Of a DNA stretch of 46,593 nt, positions 6,870 to 15,440 are shown in pieces; positions within the stretch are counted from its first letter, which is position 1; each line of letters starts with the position of its first letter. This DNA comes from Oscillospiraceae bacterium (GTDB lineage: Bacteria; Bacillota; Clostridia; Oscillospirales; Acutalibacteraceae): positions 1-46,593 of the forward strand of contig SVQC01000011.1 in assembly GCA_015065585.1 (NCBI GenBank). The letters run 5' to 3'. A model generated the notes under the pieces. That model was not told the DNA's origin. It saw only the letters and a list, made by a program, of their open reading frames with translations, and did no database searches. Made by a program: the position numbers and the translations under genes.

Positions 6870-9521
6870 ATGATTTTTTCTTTTGAAAAGAAAAACGTAC
6901 TTGAAAAACAAAAAGAACAGGGCTTTTCTACCTTTTTTACTGCCCTGCTTATAGCCGCCGCCTTTTTCCTCCCCTGTATGTTTTTTTCAGAGGGTTATTT
7001 TATTTTTTTCGGTGATTTTAACGTTCAGCAAATTCCCTTTTATAAAATGTGCCACGCCGCTATAAAAAACGGCGAGTTCGGTTGGAGCTGGCTTACCGAT
7101 TTAGGAACTAATTTTGTAGGCTCCTACAGTTTTTATCTTTTAGGCAGTCCTTTTTTCTGGCTTACCCTGCCTTTTCCTAACAGCCTTGTTCCATATCTTA
7201 TGGGGCCCCTACTTATTCTCAAATTTGCCTGTGCCGCTTTTACGGCATACCTTTATATAAGACGCTTTACAAGAACTCCGTTTTCGGCTAAAATCGGTGC
7301 CTTGCTTTACGCCTTTTCGGGATTTTCTATTTACAATATTTTCTTCAACCACTTTCATGAAGTTATTATCGTTTTTCCCCTTTTACTTTTATCCCTTGAG
7401 CTTTTAATAACCGAAAACCGCAGGGGTGGATTTGCCCTTTGCGTCGCCCTTTGTGCTGTTACTAACTATTTCTTCTTTTTCGGAATAGTTATTTTCACTA
7501 TTATTTACTGGTTTATACGGGTAATTTCAGGCGCGATAAAGTTCAAATTTTCACGTTTTCTAGCCCTTGTTTTAGAGGCGGTATTAGGTCTTTTGTTATC
7601 TGCCTTTATACTTCTTCCATCGATTTCAATGCTTATGGGAAACTACCGTATCAGCGAATTTTTAACCGGTTGGTCGGGGATTCTTTACGGAAAAGAACAG
7701 ATTTATCTTAACATTATTGAATGTTTCTTCTTCCCTCCCGATATCCCTGCCCGTCCCGTTTTCTTCCCCGGAGCCAACGTAAAATGGTCTTCTCTCGGCG
7801 GTTGGCTACCACTTATGAGTATGAGCGGTGTATTAGGCTTCTTAATAAGCAAGAAAAAGCACTGGCTGAAAAGAATTATATGTACCTGTACCTTTATGGC
7901 TTTAGTCCCGATTTTAAACAGCGCCTTTTACGCCTTTAATTCCTCTTATTACGCCCGATGGTTTTATATGCCTGTTCTTATGATGGCTCTTGCCACCGCC
8001 GTTACTATGGAGGACAAGGATATAAAATGGCGTGAAGGCTTTGGCTGGACCGTTGCAATCACCTTGGGCATTGCTCTTGCTGTGGGTCTCTTTCCGCAGG
8101 AGGTTGAAGGCAATTTGGTCTTCGGACTTTATACTGAAGCGGGAAAAAGTAATATTTATTTATACCGTTTCCTCATAGCTGTGGGTATTTCTGTAGCTTG
8201 TCTTATTGTCTGCAGAGTTCTTATTGCAATACGTGATAAAAGTCAGCTTATTTTTAAAAGAGCCACCCTTTTCTTCCTATGCCTTACCATTGTAGGATAC
8301 GGTACGGTATATCTTTACCAAGGTTCTTCACATTCATATGATAAAAAAAGCGTAATGATAGACAGTCTTATAGAAGGCAGTGTTATTTTACCAGATGAAG
8401 ACGATTACCGTATTGACACATACGACTGTGTGGATAATACGGGTATGTATCTAAATTACCCGACCATAAACGCTTTTCACTCGGTAGTTTCCCCCTCTAT
8501 TATGGAGTTTTACGATTTTATCGGTGTTCAACGTGACGTTGCAAGCCGTCCCGATACTAAATATTCCTCCATAAGAAATCTTTTATCGGTTAAATATCTC
8601 TTGAACAGAGTTGACGGTAAAAGCTTTGTTGGTGAAGATGGCAAAACCCTTATGCCCTATTACCGCTATCTTAATACCGAGGGTGGATATTATATATATG
8701 AAAATATGAACTATATTCCCTACGGTTTTTCTTACAATTTCTATATTACCGAAAAGGATTTAAAGGAAAACTACTCCGATGTTGACAGAGCTAATATTAT
8801 GCTTAAGGCTATAGTTTTAAGTGACGATGATGCCGCTAAATATTCCTCTTATATGAAATCCTTCACAGAGTTTTCAAACGAGCAGGAAAACGCTCAGTCA
8901 ACCGAAAGCGAAAACTATTCTCCCTCGGTATTTACCGACGAGGAAACCTTGGCTAAAGACTCGGCTCATTTAAAGGAAAGCAGCGCCCTAAGCTTTTCAA
9001 AAGATTCTAATGGATTCAGCGCCTCGGTCAGCCGAGATAAAGCTTCGCTTGTTTTCTTCTCAGTGCCTTATGACAAAGGCTTTACCGCCACCGTTAACGG
9101 CGAAAAAGCAGAAATTATAAAAGCCAATGTTGGATTTATGGCTGTAGTTGTTCCGGAAGGACTCTCGGAAATTCGTTTCGACTACACCACGCCGTTATTA
9201 AAGGAAGGCATCTATATCTCTATTGGAAGTGCCGCTGTACTTCTTATATACATTATTGTATGTCTGCTTATAAAACGCAAAAAGCAAGAAAACGAAGTAT
9301 ATCCCGAGGGAGAAGACCTGCTTGACAAGTGGAGTAAAGAAGAATTCAAAGAAAATTACTCTCATATAGGCGAATTTGAAAAAACCGAATCCTTGCTGGA
9401 TTCACTTGACAAGAATAAAGATATCTTTATTCCAAACACGAATAAAAAATATAACGGCTTTAATATTGATTTTTCCGCCTTTGAAGATGAAAAAGACATT
9501 GACAACGAGGAAAAAGAGTAG
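6870..9521 (+). CDS. YfhO-family large membrane protein
   Basis: An 883-aa polytopic membrane protein. It has an N-terminal helix, a GDFNVQQIPFYK motif and about 12-13 hydrophobic segments up to residue 500, then a soluble extracytoplasmic part (about 510-760), one more helix (about 765-790) and an acidic cytoplasmic tail. This matches the YfhO family of GT-C-like membrane glycosyltransferases. B. subtilis YfhO is linked to glycosylation of lipoteichoic acid, but the substrate here is unknown. AAGGAG lies 9 bp upstream of the ATG. The Glu/Asp/Lys-rich tail is longer than needed for the fold. Confidence 0.88.
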   Translation: MIFSFEKKNVLEKQKEQGFSTFFTALLIAAAFFLPCMFFSEGYFIFFGDFNVQQIPFYKMCHAAIKNGEFGWSWLTDLGTNFVGSYSFYLLGSPFFWLTLPFPNSLVPYLMGPLLILKFACAAFTAYLYIRRFTRTPFSAKIGALLYAFSGFSIYNIFFNHFHEVIIVFPLLLLSLELLITENRRGGFALCVALCAVTNYFFFFGIVIFTIIYWFIRVISGAIKFKFSRFLALVLEAVLGLLLSAFILLPSISMLMGNYRISEFLTGWSGILYGKEQIYLNIIECFFFPPDIPARPVFFPGANVKWSSLGGWLPLMSMSGVLGFLISKKKHWLKRIICTCTFMALVPILNSAFYAFNSSYYARWFYMPVLMMALATAVTMEDKDIKWREGFGWTVAITLGIALAVGLFPQEVEGNLVFGLYTEAGKSNIYLYRFLIAVGISVACLIVCRVLIAIRDKSQLIFKRATLFFLCLTIVGYGTVYLYQGSSHSYDKKSVMIDSLIEGSVILPDEDDYRIDTYDCVDNTGMYLNYPTINAFHSVVSPSIMEFYDFIGVQRDVASRPDTKYSSIRNLLSVKYLLNRVDGKSFVGEDGKTLMPYYRYLNTEGGYYIYENMNYIPYGFSYNFYITEKDLKENYSDVDRANIMLKAIVLSDDDAAKYSSYMKSFTEFSNEQENAQSTESENYSPSVFTDEETLAKDSAHLKESSALSFSKDSNGFSASVSRDKASLVFFSVPYDKGFTATVNGEKAEIIKANVGFMAVVVPEGLSEIRFDYTTPLLKEGIYISIGSAAVLLIYIIVCLLIKRKKQENEVYPEGEDLLDKWSKEEFKENYSHIGEFEKTESLLDSLDKNKDIFIPNTNKKYNGFNIDFSAFEDEKDIDNEEKE

Positions 9522-9546
9522 TATAATACAGTTGAAAATAAAAATA

Positions 9547-9632
9547 GGGGAGCTTGATTGACTCAGGCTGAGAGGAAACCGATTGTTTCGACCCATAACC
9601 TGATGCGGATAATGCCGACGTAGGAGAATACG
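9547..9632 (+). promoter_or_regulatory. TPP riboswitch (THI element)
   Basis: Contains the conserved thi-box segments GGGGAGC, GGCTGAGAGG, ACCCATAACCTGATGCGGAT and AATGCCGACGTAGG, i.e. both pyrimidine- and pyrophosphate-sensing arms. A strong terminator hairpin follows at once and then thiT, so control is expected to be transcription termination when thiamine pyrophosphate is abundant. Confidence 0.97.
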
Positions 9633-9645
9633 CCTTAGATTTGCG

Positions 9646-9678
9646 CCCCGCATTTAATATATGCGGGGTTGTTTTTTA
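9646..9678 (+). terminator. Expression-platform terminator of the TPP riboswitch
   Basis: CCCCGCAT pairs with ATGCGGGG around a 7-base loop and is followed by TTGTTTTTTATT. It lies between the aptamer and thiT, so it would block thiT transcription in the ligand-bound state. Confidence 0.9.
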
Positions 9679-9707
9679 TTTTCAAGTAAAAATAAGGAAT
9701 GATAAAA

Positions 9708-10271
9708 ATGAACAGTAATCTTAAAAAACTTTCGGTTTGCGCTATTTTCATAGCGCTGTCAACGGTACTCAGTGAAATTATCCCCAGTATACCTATGCCT
9801 TTTGGCGGTTCAGTAACCTTTTTCTCTATGGTGCCTGTTTGTCTTATCGCCATTCTTTTTGATTTGAAATGGGGAATTCTCGCAAATCTCGTATACGGCG
9901 GAATTCAGCTTATGTTTGGTGCAAACAACCTATCCTATGCTACATGGTGGGGCGCGGCAGTTGCTATAATTCTTTTTGACTATATAATCGCTTATACCGT
10001 CCTGGGTTTTTCGGGAATTTTCAAAAAAGCCATTAAAAACAAGGTTCTTGCCGCTGTACTCGGTGTTATTTTTGTATGCTTTCTCAGATATCTGTGCCAT
10101 TTTATTACCGGCGTTACGGTATGGCGCGAAGTTGCAGACCTTTGGGGCGCCATCTGGTACTCAATAACCTATAATGCAACATATATGATTCCTGAAATCA
10201 TTATTACACCCCTTGGTGTATATTTACTTGTAGAATCCTCGGCGGTAAAGAAAATCCACGAAGCAATTTAG
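9708..10271 (+). CDS. thiT: ThiT, thiamine-binding S component of an ECF transporter
   Basis: A 187-aa membrane protein with six hydrophobic segments, matching ThiT (formerly YuaJ). It binds thiamine and relies on a shared energy-coupling module (EcfA/A'/T) that is not encoded here. GGIQLMFG and the aromatic-rich ATWWGAAVAIILFDY region fit the binding site of the family. ATG 9708 was chosen over ATG 9699 because AAGGA abuts the latter directly. The preceding TPP riboswitch strongly supports the assignment. Confidence 0.95.
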   Translation: MNSNLKKLSVCAIFIALSTVLSEIIPSIPMPFGGSVTFFSMVPVCLIAILFDLKWGILANLVYGGIQLMFGANNLSYATWWGAAVAIILFDYIIAYTVLGFSGIFKKAIKNKVLAAVLGVIFVCFLRYLCHFITGVTVWREVADLWGAIWYSITYNATYMIPEIIITPLGVYLLVESSAVKKIHEAI

Positions 10272-10281
10272 GAGAATATTG

Positions 10282-10319
10282 CCCTTCTGTTTTCGTCGGC
10301 ACAGAAGGGTTTTATTTTA
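10282..10319 (+). terminator. Terminator of thiT
   Basis: CCCTTCTGT pairs with ACAGAAGGG, followed by TTTTATTTTAT, just after the thiT stop. Confidence 0.9.
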
Positions 10320-10336
10320 TATTATTAAAATTTTTG

Positions 10337-10365
10337 TTGACTTTTAGGTTGCTTTAGTCTATAAT
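10337..10365 (+). promoter_or_regulatory. Promoter of the rpmH-rnpA-yidD-yidC-jag cluster
   Basis: TTGACT and TATAAT with a 17-bp spacer. A leader of about 65 nt leads to the AAGGAGGG ribosome site of rpmH. This is a strong consensus, as expected for a ribosomal protein gene. Confidence 0.8.
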
Positions 10366-10436
10366 TTTAGAGTGATAGGCTATGATTACACTAGCCAGAT
10401 TCTGTTTAGCATCTCGTTACAAGGAGGGAACCGTAT

Positions 10437-10571
10437 ATGAAAAGAACTTATCAGCCTAAGAAGCTTCATCGTAAGAAGGAGCACGGCTTTTTAAAGAGAA
10501 TGGCAACTGCCAACGGCCGTAAGGTACTTGCCCGCCGCAGAGCAAAGGGCAGAAAGCAGCTGACTTACTAA
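10437..10571 (+). CDS. rpmH: Ribosomal protein bL34
   Basis: A 44-codon gene encoding the basic bL34 protein of the large ribosomal subunit. It begins [20 protein letters not shown] and ends in an Arg/Lys-rich helix ([16 protein letters not shown]), which is canonical in length and sequence. AAGGAGGG lies 8 bp upstream of the ATG. It starts the classical rpmH-rnpA cluster. A GGCCACA..TGTGGC inverted repeat with a T-run follows the stop and may reduce transcription into rnpA. Confidence 0.98.
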   Translation: MKRTYQPKKLHRKKEHGFLKRMATANGRKVLARRRAKGRKQLTY

Positions 10572-10613
10572 AGGCCACATTGTTGTGGCTTTTTCTATTT
10601 CAGGAAAAAGAAA

Positions 10614-10970
10614 ATGAAAATTAAAACTTTAAAGCTAAACAAAGACTTTCGTCGGTTATACGCAAGGGGTAAATGCATTGTTTCTCCTTATTTTGTAACC
10701 TACTTTAAACGAAACGGTACCGACGATATTCACATCGGCATTACCACCGGCAAAAAACTAGGCAACGCCGTTTCAAGAAACCGTGCGAGACGGCTTATTC
10801 GCGCCGCTTTTCGCCAAAATTTGCCGAATTTAAAATCCGGATACGACTTTGTTTTTGTTGCCCGCGTTCGCCTTTTATCCTCTAAAAGCACCACTCTTGG
10901 CGATATTATGAAGGAACAGTTTATATCTGCGGGTATTTGGAAGGAATTTAATGAACAAAATTCTGATTAA
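10614..10970 (+). CDS. rnpA: Ribonuclease P protein component
   Basis: A 118-aa basic protein that binds RNase P RNA to help mature tRNA 5' ends. The RNR signature is clear ([14 protein letters not shown], about residues 52-65), followed by YDFVFVARV. The start ATG follows AGGAAAAAG. Its 3' end overlaps yidD by 20 bp, a standard arrangement in Firmicutes. Length is normal. Confidence 0.97.
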   Translation: MKIKTLKLNKDFRRLYARGKCIVSPYFVTYFKRNGTDDIHIGITTGKKLGNAVSRNRARRLIRAAFRQNLPNLKSGYDFVFVARVRLLSSKSTTLGDIMKEQFISAGIWKEFNEQNSD

Positions 10971-11181
10971 TTTGATACGCTTTTATCAAAAACATTTATC
11001 AAAGCTAAAGAAGTCGCCCTGTTGCCGTTTTTATCCTACCTGTTCTGCTTACGCTATAGAAGCAATTGAAATTCACGGCGCTTTTAAGGGCATTCTTCTC
11101 TCTATTTGGAGAATTTTAAGATGCAACCCATTTTGCAAGGGCGGTGTAGACCCTGTTCCGCCCCCTAAAACTAAAAAATAA
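10951..11181 (+). CDS. yidD: YidD, membrane protein insertion efficiency factor
   Basis: A 76-aa small protein with the family core [20 protein letters not shown] and the C-terminal [14 protein letters not shown]. YidD proteins assist YidC-dependent insertion of membrane proteins and usually sit between rnpA and yidC, as here. GGAAGGAATT precedes the ATG inside the rnpA end. An amphipathic N-terminal helix ([14 protein letters not shown]) probably associates with the membrane. Confidence 0.96.
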   Translation: MNKILINLIRFYQKHLSKLKKSPCCRFYPTCSAYAIEAIEIHGAFKGILLSIWRILRCNPFCKGGVDPVPPPKTKK

Positions 11182-11205
11182 TCCTCTTTCGGATGGTGTA
11201 TAAAT

Positions 11206-12129
11206 ATGACCAAAATTTTTGAACTTATTAACACTTACCTTTTTGCACCCGTATTGAGATTTTTTATGGACCTTCCCCTTATTAACGGAAGTTACGCTTG
11301 GGCTATATTCCTTTTTACTCTTGCTATTAATATCGTACTTATTCCCCTTAGTATTAAGAGTCAGAAGGCTTCTATCAGTCAGCTCAAGATGAAGCCAAAG
11401 CTCGATGAGCTTAAGAAAAAATACGGTGATGACAAGCAAAAGTACAACGAAGCTATGCAAAAGTTTTATCAGGAAGGCAATATGTCTATGGGTGGCGGAT
11501 GTCTGCCTATGCTTATCCGTCTTCTTCTCGTAATGAGCGTATTTTATCTTGTTACCAGTCCACTCACCTACATTGCCAACCTCGATGCTGCTACTATTGA
11601 CGCTTCGGTTAAGGCTTTAGGCGAAGGCACTAAAGTAAGCTATAAACAGCTTGCTGTTATCGGTCAGGCTGTATCAGGAAATCCTGCTTTTGCCAATATC
11701 AAAGAAGCTATTTCGGCTATTGATTTTGATTTCCTCGGTTTAGACCTTACCGTAAAACCCCAATTCACCCTTAATTTTTCAAAACTTACCGGCGCACAGT
11801 TAAAGCTCTGGATTATTCCTTTCCTTTCCTTTGCCGCCGCTATGTTCTCAAGCGTTCTTTCCATGATTCAGCAGAAGCGTACCAATCCCGACGCTCCCAG
11901 CATGGCGGGAATGATGCTCACTATGCCCATTATGTCTTTAGTTATTTCTTTTAACGCACCTGCCGGTCTGGGCTTTTATTGGGCATGTTCAAGCTTTATC
12001 GGTGCCTTTATCAACATTTTTGTTCAGGAATGTTTCGGTCCGAGAAAGGCTATTGCCAATGAGCAGGCAAAACTCATAGTTAAAAAATCCGCCGAAGAAA
12101 AGAAATTTTCTGAAAGCAAGTCCCTTTAA
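11206..12129 (+). CDS. yidC: YidC/SpoIIIJ membrane protein insertase
   Basis: A 307-aa YidC/Oxa1/Alb3-family insertase with five main hydrophobic segments and the usual cytoplasmic loop rich in Lys and Gln (KSQKASISQLKMKPKLDELKKKYG). The periplasm-like P1 domain of Gram-negative YidC is absent, as in Gram-positive members. No lipobox is seen at the N-terminus. In sporulating Firmicutes this protein (SpoIIIJ) also supports the SpoIIIA-SpoIIQ channel. It lies 24 bp after yidD and 23 bp before jag. Confidence 0.95.
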   Translation: MTKIFELINTYLFAPVLRFFMDLPLINGSYAWAIFLFTLAINIVLIPLSIKSQKASISQLKMKPKLDELKKKYGDDKQKYNEAMQKFYQEGNMSMGGGCLPMLIRLLLVMSVFYLVTSPLTYIANLDAATIDASVKALGEGTKVSYKQLAVIGQAVSGNPAFANIKEAISAIDFDFLGLDLTVKPQFTLNFSKLTGAQLKLWIIPFLSFAAAMFSSVLSMIQQKRTNPDAPSMAGMMLTMPIMSLVISFNAPAGLGFYWACSSFIGAFINIFVQECFGPRKAIANEQAKLIVKKSAEEKKFSESKSL

Positions 12130-12152
12130 GAAATTCTAAGGAGGTCATTCTC

Positions 12153-13037
12153 TTGATTAAAGAAGCAATCGGCACTGCCGAAACAGTTGAAGAAGCTCTC
12201 GAGGCGGCAAAAACAGAACTTTTTGCCCTGCTCGGTGAAGATATAGATTTTGACATTGACGTTATTTCTCAGCCTAAAAAAAAGGTTTTAGGTATGTTCG
12301 GCGGTTCTCCTGCTAAGGTTCGTGTATATACTGAAATCGCCGACCCCGCGCCTAAGAAAGCTAAGAGCAAGGCGCCTAAAAAAGCAAAAGAAAGCACCCC
12401 TGCTCCAAAAGCAGAAAGAAAGATTGAAAAGAAATCCGAAAAAACCGTCAAAGAGGAAACCAAAGAGCCGCAAAATGCTGTAGACTCCGACACTCTTGAT
12501 AAGGACACCCCCGCCGCAAAAGCTGTAGCATATCTAAAAACTATTCTTACAGCTCTCGGTTGTATCGATATAAAGATAAAGGTTGTTCTTCGTGACAACG
12601 GCGCTCTCCTTATTTTAACAGGCGAAGGCTTAGGAGCTTGTATCGGCAGACGCGGTGAAACCTTAGATGCCATTCAGTATCTTTCTTCCCTTGCCGCTAA
12701 CAGCGCAAGCGATTATTACAAAATTTCTATAGATATAGGAAATTACAGAGAAAGAAGAGAAAAAACTCTTATTTCTCTTGCTAATAAGATTTCCTCTCAA
12801 GTACTTCGCAACGGTAGAAGCCGTTCTCTTGAGCCTATGAATCCTTATGAAAGAAGAATTATTCATACCGCTATTCAGGAAATTGACGGGGTTTCTTCCC
12901 ACTCGGTAGGCGAAGGTGACAGACGTCATATCGTTATCACTCCCGATAACCCTGCTCCTAAAACTGCCGAAAAGACTGAGGCAAGAGAACCTAAAAAGGA
13001 CTCTGCCGCATTACCCCTTTACGGTAAAATAAAATAA
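12153..13037 (+). CDS. jag: Jag/SpoIIIJ-associated RNA-binding protein (KhpB-like)
   Basis: A 294-aa protein with a Jag-N domain (residues 1-55), a long Lys/Ala/Glu-rich linker (about 65-120), a KH domain (GLGACIGRRGETLDAIQYL) and a C-terminal R3H domain (NPYERRIIHTAIQEIDGVSSHSVGEGDRRHI). The family binds RNA and is encoded beside yidC; in streptococci KhpB affects cell elongation and division. The start is TTG at 12153, fixed by AAGGAGGT upstream. The linker is repetitive and probably disordered. A strong terminator follows. Confidence 0.95.
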   Translation: MIKEAIGTAETVEEALEAAKTELFALLGEDIDFDIDVISQPKKKVLGMFGGSPAKVRVYTEIADPAPKKAKSKAPKKAKESTPAPKAERKIEKKSEKTVKEETKEPQNAVDSDTLDKDTPAAKAVAYLKTILTALGCIDIKIKVVLRDNGALLILTGEGLGACIGRRGETLDAIQYLSSLAANSASDYYKISIDIGNYRERREKTLISLANKISSQVLRNGRSRSLEPMNPYERRIIHTAIQEIDGVSSHSVGEGDRRHIVITPDNPAPKTAEKTEAREPKKDSAALPLYGKIK

Positions 13038-13042
13038 TAATT

Positions 13043-13075
13043 AAAAAAGAAGATGCACTTTGCATCTTCTTTTTT
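13043..13075 (+). terminator. Terminator of jag
   Basis: GAAGATGCA pairs with TGCATCTTC around a CTT loop, flanked by A- and T-runs that extend the stem to 15 bp and end in TTTTTT. Confidence 0.92.
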
Positions 13076-13079
13076 AGGC

Positions 13080-13103
13080 AAAAAATAAGTCGCCAAAGGC
13101 GAC
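13080..13103 (-). terminator. Likely terminator of rpsT
   Basis: On the minus strand GTCGCC pairs with GGCGAC around a TTT loop and is followed by TTATTTTTTG. It lies downstream of rpsT, beyond the larger hairpin at 13122-13172. Confidence 0.65.
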
Positions 13104-13121
13104 GAAACAATTTTGTATGAT

Positions 13122-13172
13122 ATCAGCCAAACGGGACTTTAGGACTAAAGTCCCGTTTTATATTAAGCTGAT
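13122..13172. repeat. Long two-part hairpin between jag and rpsT
   Basis: A 13-bp stem AAACGGGACTTTA/TAAAGTCCCGTTT with a GGAC loop is enclosed by an outer 6-bp stem ATCAGC/GCTGAT. It could act as the first terminator for rpsT, but its tail on that strand is not T-rich. The plus-strand tail TTTTATATT is a better match. Confidence 0.6.
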
Positions 13173-13189
13173 GTCAGAAAAGAAACAAA

Positions 13190-13450
13190 TTAGCCGATTT
13201 TGTTAAGACGGCAAACAAGATTTGATTTCTTTCTGGCTGCGGTATTCTTATGAAGAATACCTTTAGCGGTAGCCTGGTCAATTTTCTTAACTGCAACCTT
13301 TACTGCAGCAGCAGCGTCAGCAGAATTTTCAGCAATAGCAGCGTCGGCTTTTTTGACAGCAGTTTTTAATGCAGAGCGATAAGCTTTGTTGCGCTCGTAA
13401 GCAGCAGTGCTTGTAATAACTCTTTTTTTAGCAGATTTGATATTAGGCAA
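13190..13450 (-). CDS. rpsT: Ribosomal protein bS20
   Basis: Small-subunit protein of 86 aa, mostly Ala/Lys-rich helices, beginning PNIKSAKKRV after the start, as is standard for bS20. The start is TTG at 13450 with AAAGGAGG 7 bp upstream. An in-frame GTG at 13459 overlaps that ribosome site and would add three residues not seen in the family. bS20 genes are often autoregulated through weak start codons, so the TTG may matter for expression. Confidence 0.96.
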   Translation of the reverse strand: MPNIKSAKKRVITSTAAYERNKAYRSALKTAVKKADAAIAENSADAAAAVKVAVKKIDQATAKGILHKNTAARKKSNLVCRLNKIG

Positions 13451-13484
13451 ACTCGGCACCTCCTTTTAAAGCATTAACAAAGAT

Positions 13485-13513
13485 ATAATATCACTTATGA
13501 AACAAAAAATCAA
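13485..13513 (-). promoter_or_regulatory. Promoter of rpsT
   Basis: TTGATT and TATTAT with a 17-bp spacer on the minus strand, about 35 bp upstream of the TTG start codon. Confidence 0.65.
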
Positions 13514-13570
13514 CATTTTTTTAATAAAAAAATAATATTTGATAACAATAACAAAAAGGAAGTGTATTAT

Positions 13571-14407
13571 ATGACAGGAAGAAGCGACCTAGCCGTTGAG
13601 CTTAAAAGTGAAATCAGGGAAAACGAGGGTATTGTAACCGATACAGAAAAAAAGGGTATCTTGACGGTTACCCGAATTAAAGTCACAAACGAGACCGGAA
13701 GCAGAAATTTAAAAAAGCCAATAGGAAATTATATAAATATCGATATCCCCGACCTATTATACCATGGCGGAGACTACATTGAGCTTGAAAACACACTTAT
13801 AAGCGAGCTTAAAAGACTTTCCTTTAAAAACAACAACTTTCTTGTTGCGGGACTTGGTAACCGCAATATAACTCCTGATGCTTTGGGGCCTGCCGTTGCC
13901 GAGAGAATTTTGGCAACCCGTCACATATCCCCTTATTTAAAAGTGCAAACAGGACTTACTGAGCTTAAAAACGTTTCGGTTATCCAGCCGGGTGTACTAG
14001 GACAGACGGGCGTAGAAACGGTAGAAATATTAAAGGGCGTTATTAACGTCTGTGGTGCAGAATGCCTTATTATTATTGACTCCTTTGCCGCCGCAAGTGA
14101 AAAAAGACTTGGCACGACGGTTCAGATTTGCGACAGCGGTATTTCACCCGGTTCAGGCGTCGGCAACGACAGAAAGGAAATAAGTGAAAATACTGTCGGA
14201 ATTCCCGTAATTGCTATAGGTGTTCCCACCTGCCTTGATGCAGCCGTTTTATCAAACTGCAGTCAAACGGGTAAAAAAGCCCCTATGATAGTTACTCCCC
14301 GTGAAATAGATTTGCTTATTGACAGGGCAAGTGCCGTTATATCCAACGCCGTAAATTGTTTTTTGCAGCCCGATACCGACCGTCAGATTTTGCTGTCAAT
14401 AGTCTAG
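13571..14407 (+). CDS. gpr: GPR, germination protease
   Basis: Spore endopeptidase that degrades small acid-soluble DNA-binding proteins on germination. The aspartate motifs of the family are present: GLGNRNITPDALGP and LIIIDSFAA. The start is ATG at 13571 (AAGGAA 8-10 bp upstream) rather than GTG 13562, which lies against the ribosome site. The protein is 278 aa. Oddity: the segment SDLAVE lies only six residues from the N-terminus, so the autocleaved propeptide, about 15 residues in Bacillus, would be very short. It is followed by spoIIP, the conserved order in spore formers; forespore-specific sigma-factor control is expected, but I could not pick the boxes. Confidence 0.96.
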   Translation: MTGRSDLAVELKSEIRENEGIVTDTEKKGILTVTRIKVTNETGSRNLKKPIGNYINIDIPDLLYHGGDYIELENTLISELKRLSFKNNNFLVAGLGNRNITPDALGPAVAERILATRHISPYLKVQTGLTELKNVSVIQPGVLGQTGVETVEILKGVINVCGAECLIIIDSFAAASEKRLGTTVQICDSGISPGSGVGNDRKEISENTVGIPVIAIGVPTCLDAAVLSNCSQTGKKAPMIVTPREIDLLIDRASAVISNAVNCFLQPDTDRQILLSIV

Positions 14408-14446
14408 AATCCTTAACTTTTGCATATATTTTATAGGGTGATAAAT

Positions 14447-15430
14447 ATGCAAGATAAAGGCGGACTTTTGGGTCTGATTTTAACATCAACTTTATGTGTT
14501 TGCGCCGTTTTGGCGGGAGCTTTATATATATCGGGAAAAACCGAGGTTTTCAGCATTTCAAAGGATACCGTCAGCGAATATATTATATCGGTTCCGAAAG
14601 ATTCTATTACTGCCGAAAATTCCTCAGCCGTAGCGGTTAACGGCAATAAAATCGGAACGGTAACCCCAAAATTCATAAGTCCCTATAACAGCAACACTTA
14701 CTATAACCGAGTTTATATTAACAACAAAACCGATGTGCCATTAAACGTATCAGAGTTGTTGTCAGCTAAAAATCCTGTTAATATAGAAAAATGTGCAGAG
14801 CCAGAGGTACTTATAATTCACACCCACGCTACCGAGTGTTACCTACCCGAAAGCCGAGATTATTATACCGATACCGACCTATCGCGAACAACCGATAATT
14901 CCAAAAACACCGTAGCTATCGGAGAAGTTATAAGCAAAAAACTAAACAACGCAGGAATTAAAACAATAAATGACAGCACCGCCCACGATTATCCTTCCTA
15001 CAGCGGAAGTTATAACCGAAGCAAGACTACCGTTGAAAAGTATCTAAAAGAATACCCTTCCATAAAGGTAGTAATCGACCTGCACCGCGATTCTATAGGC
15101 ACTAACGGTGCAAAAACAAAGCCCCTTGTTACCATAAACGGCAAAAAAGCGGCTCAGGTTATGCTTGTTATGGGTTGCGGCGCAAAAATGGACGACCACA
15201 AGAATTGGAAGCAAAATATGATTTTTGCCGTAAAATATCAACAGACTATGGAGGTTTTATACCCCGGTCTTGCCCGAAGTATGTGTTTTTTAAACAGTAA
15301 ATATAATCAAAACCTATCGGTAGGCTCTATACTGCTTGAAGTTGGTACTGACGCTAATTCATTTGAGGAAGCAGTGACAGGGGCAGAGTTTGCGGCAGAT
15401 GCCCTTATAGCTTATCTTAATACACTTTAA
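14447..15430 (+). CDS. spoIIP: SpoIIP, stage II sporulation protein P
   Basis: Amidase/endopeptidase of the SpoIID-SpoIIM-SpoIIP complex that thins septal peptidoglycan during engulfment. It has an N-terminal membrane anchor (about residues 7-27), then an amidase domain with zinc-ligand motifs IIHTHATECY and VIDLHRDSI, then a C-terminal SILLEVGTDANS containing the catalytic Glu region. It is 327 aa. ATG 14447 is preceded by AGGGTG; an in-frame TTG further upstream has no ribosome site. The order gpr-spoIIP is conserved in Clostridia and Bacilli. Confidence 0.96.
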   Translation: MQDKGGLLGLILTSTLCVCAVLAGALYISGKTEVFSISKDTVSEYIISVPKDSITAENSSAVAVNGNKIGTVTPKFISPYNSNTYYNRVYINNKTDVPLNVSELLSAKNPVNIEKCAEPEVLIIHTHATECYLPESRDYYTDTDLSRTTDNSKNTVAIGEVISKKLNNAGIKTINDSTAHDYPSYSGSYNRSKTTVEKYLKEYPSIKVVIDLHRDSIGTNGAKTKPLVTINGKKAAQVMLVMGCGAKMDDHKNWKQNMIFAVKYQQTMEVLYPGLARSMCFLNSKYNQNLSVGSILLEVGTDANSFEEAVTGAEFAADALIAYLNTL

Positions 15431-15440
15431 AGGAATAAAT

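Noticed and set aside
13500..13570. Forespore sigma-factor promoter upstream of gpr
   Set aside because: Expected from biology, but no convincing -35/-10 pair could be picked in this AT-rich stretch.
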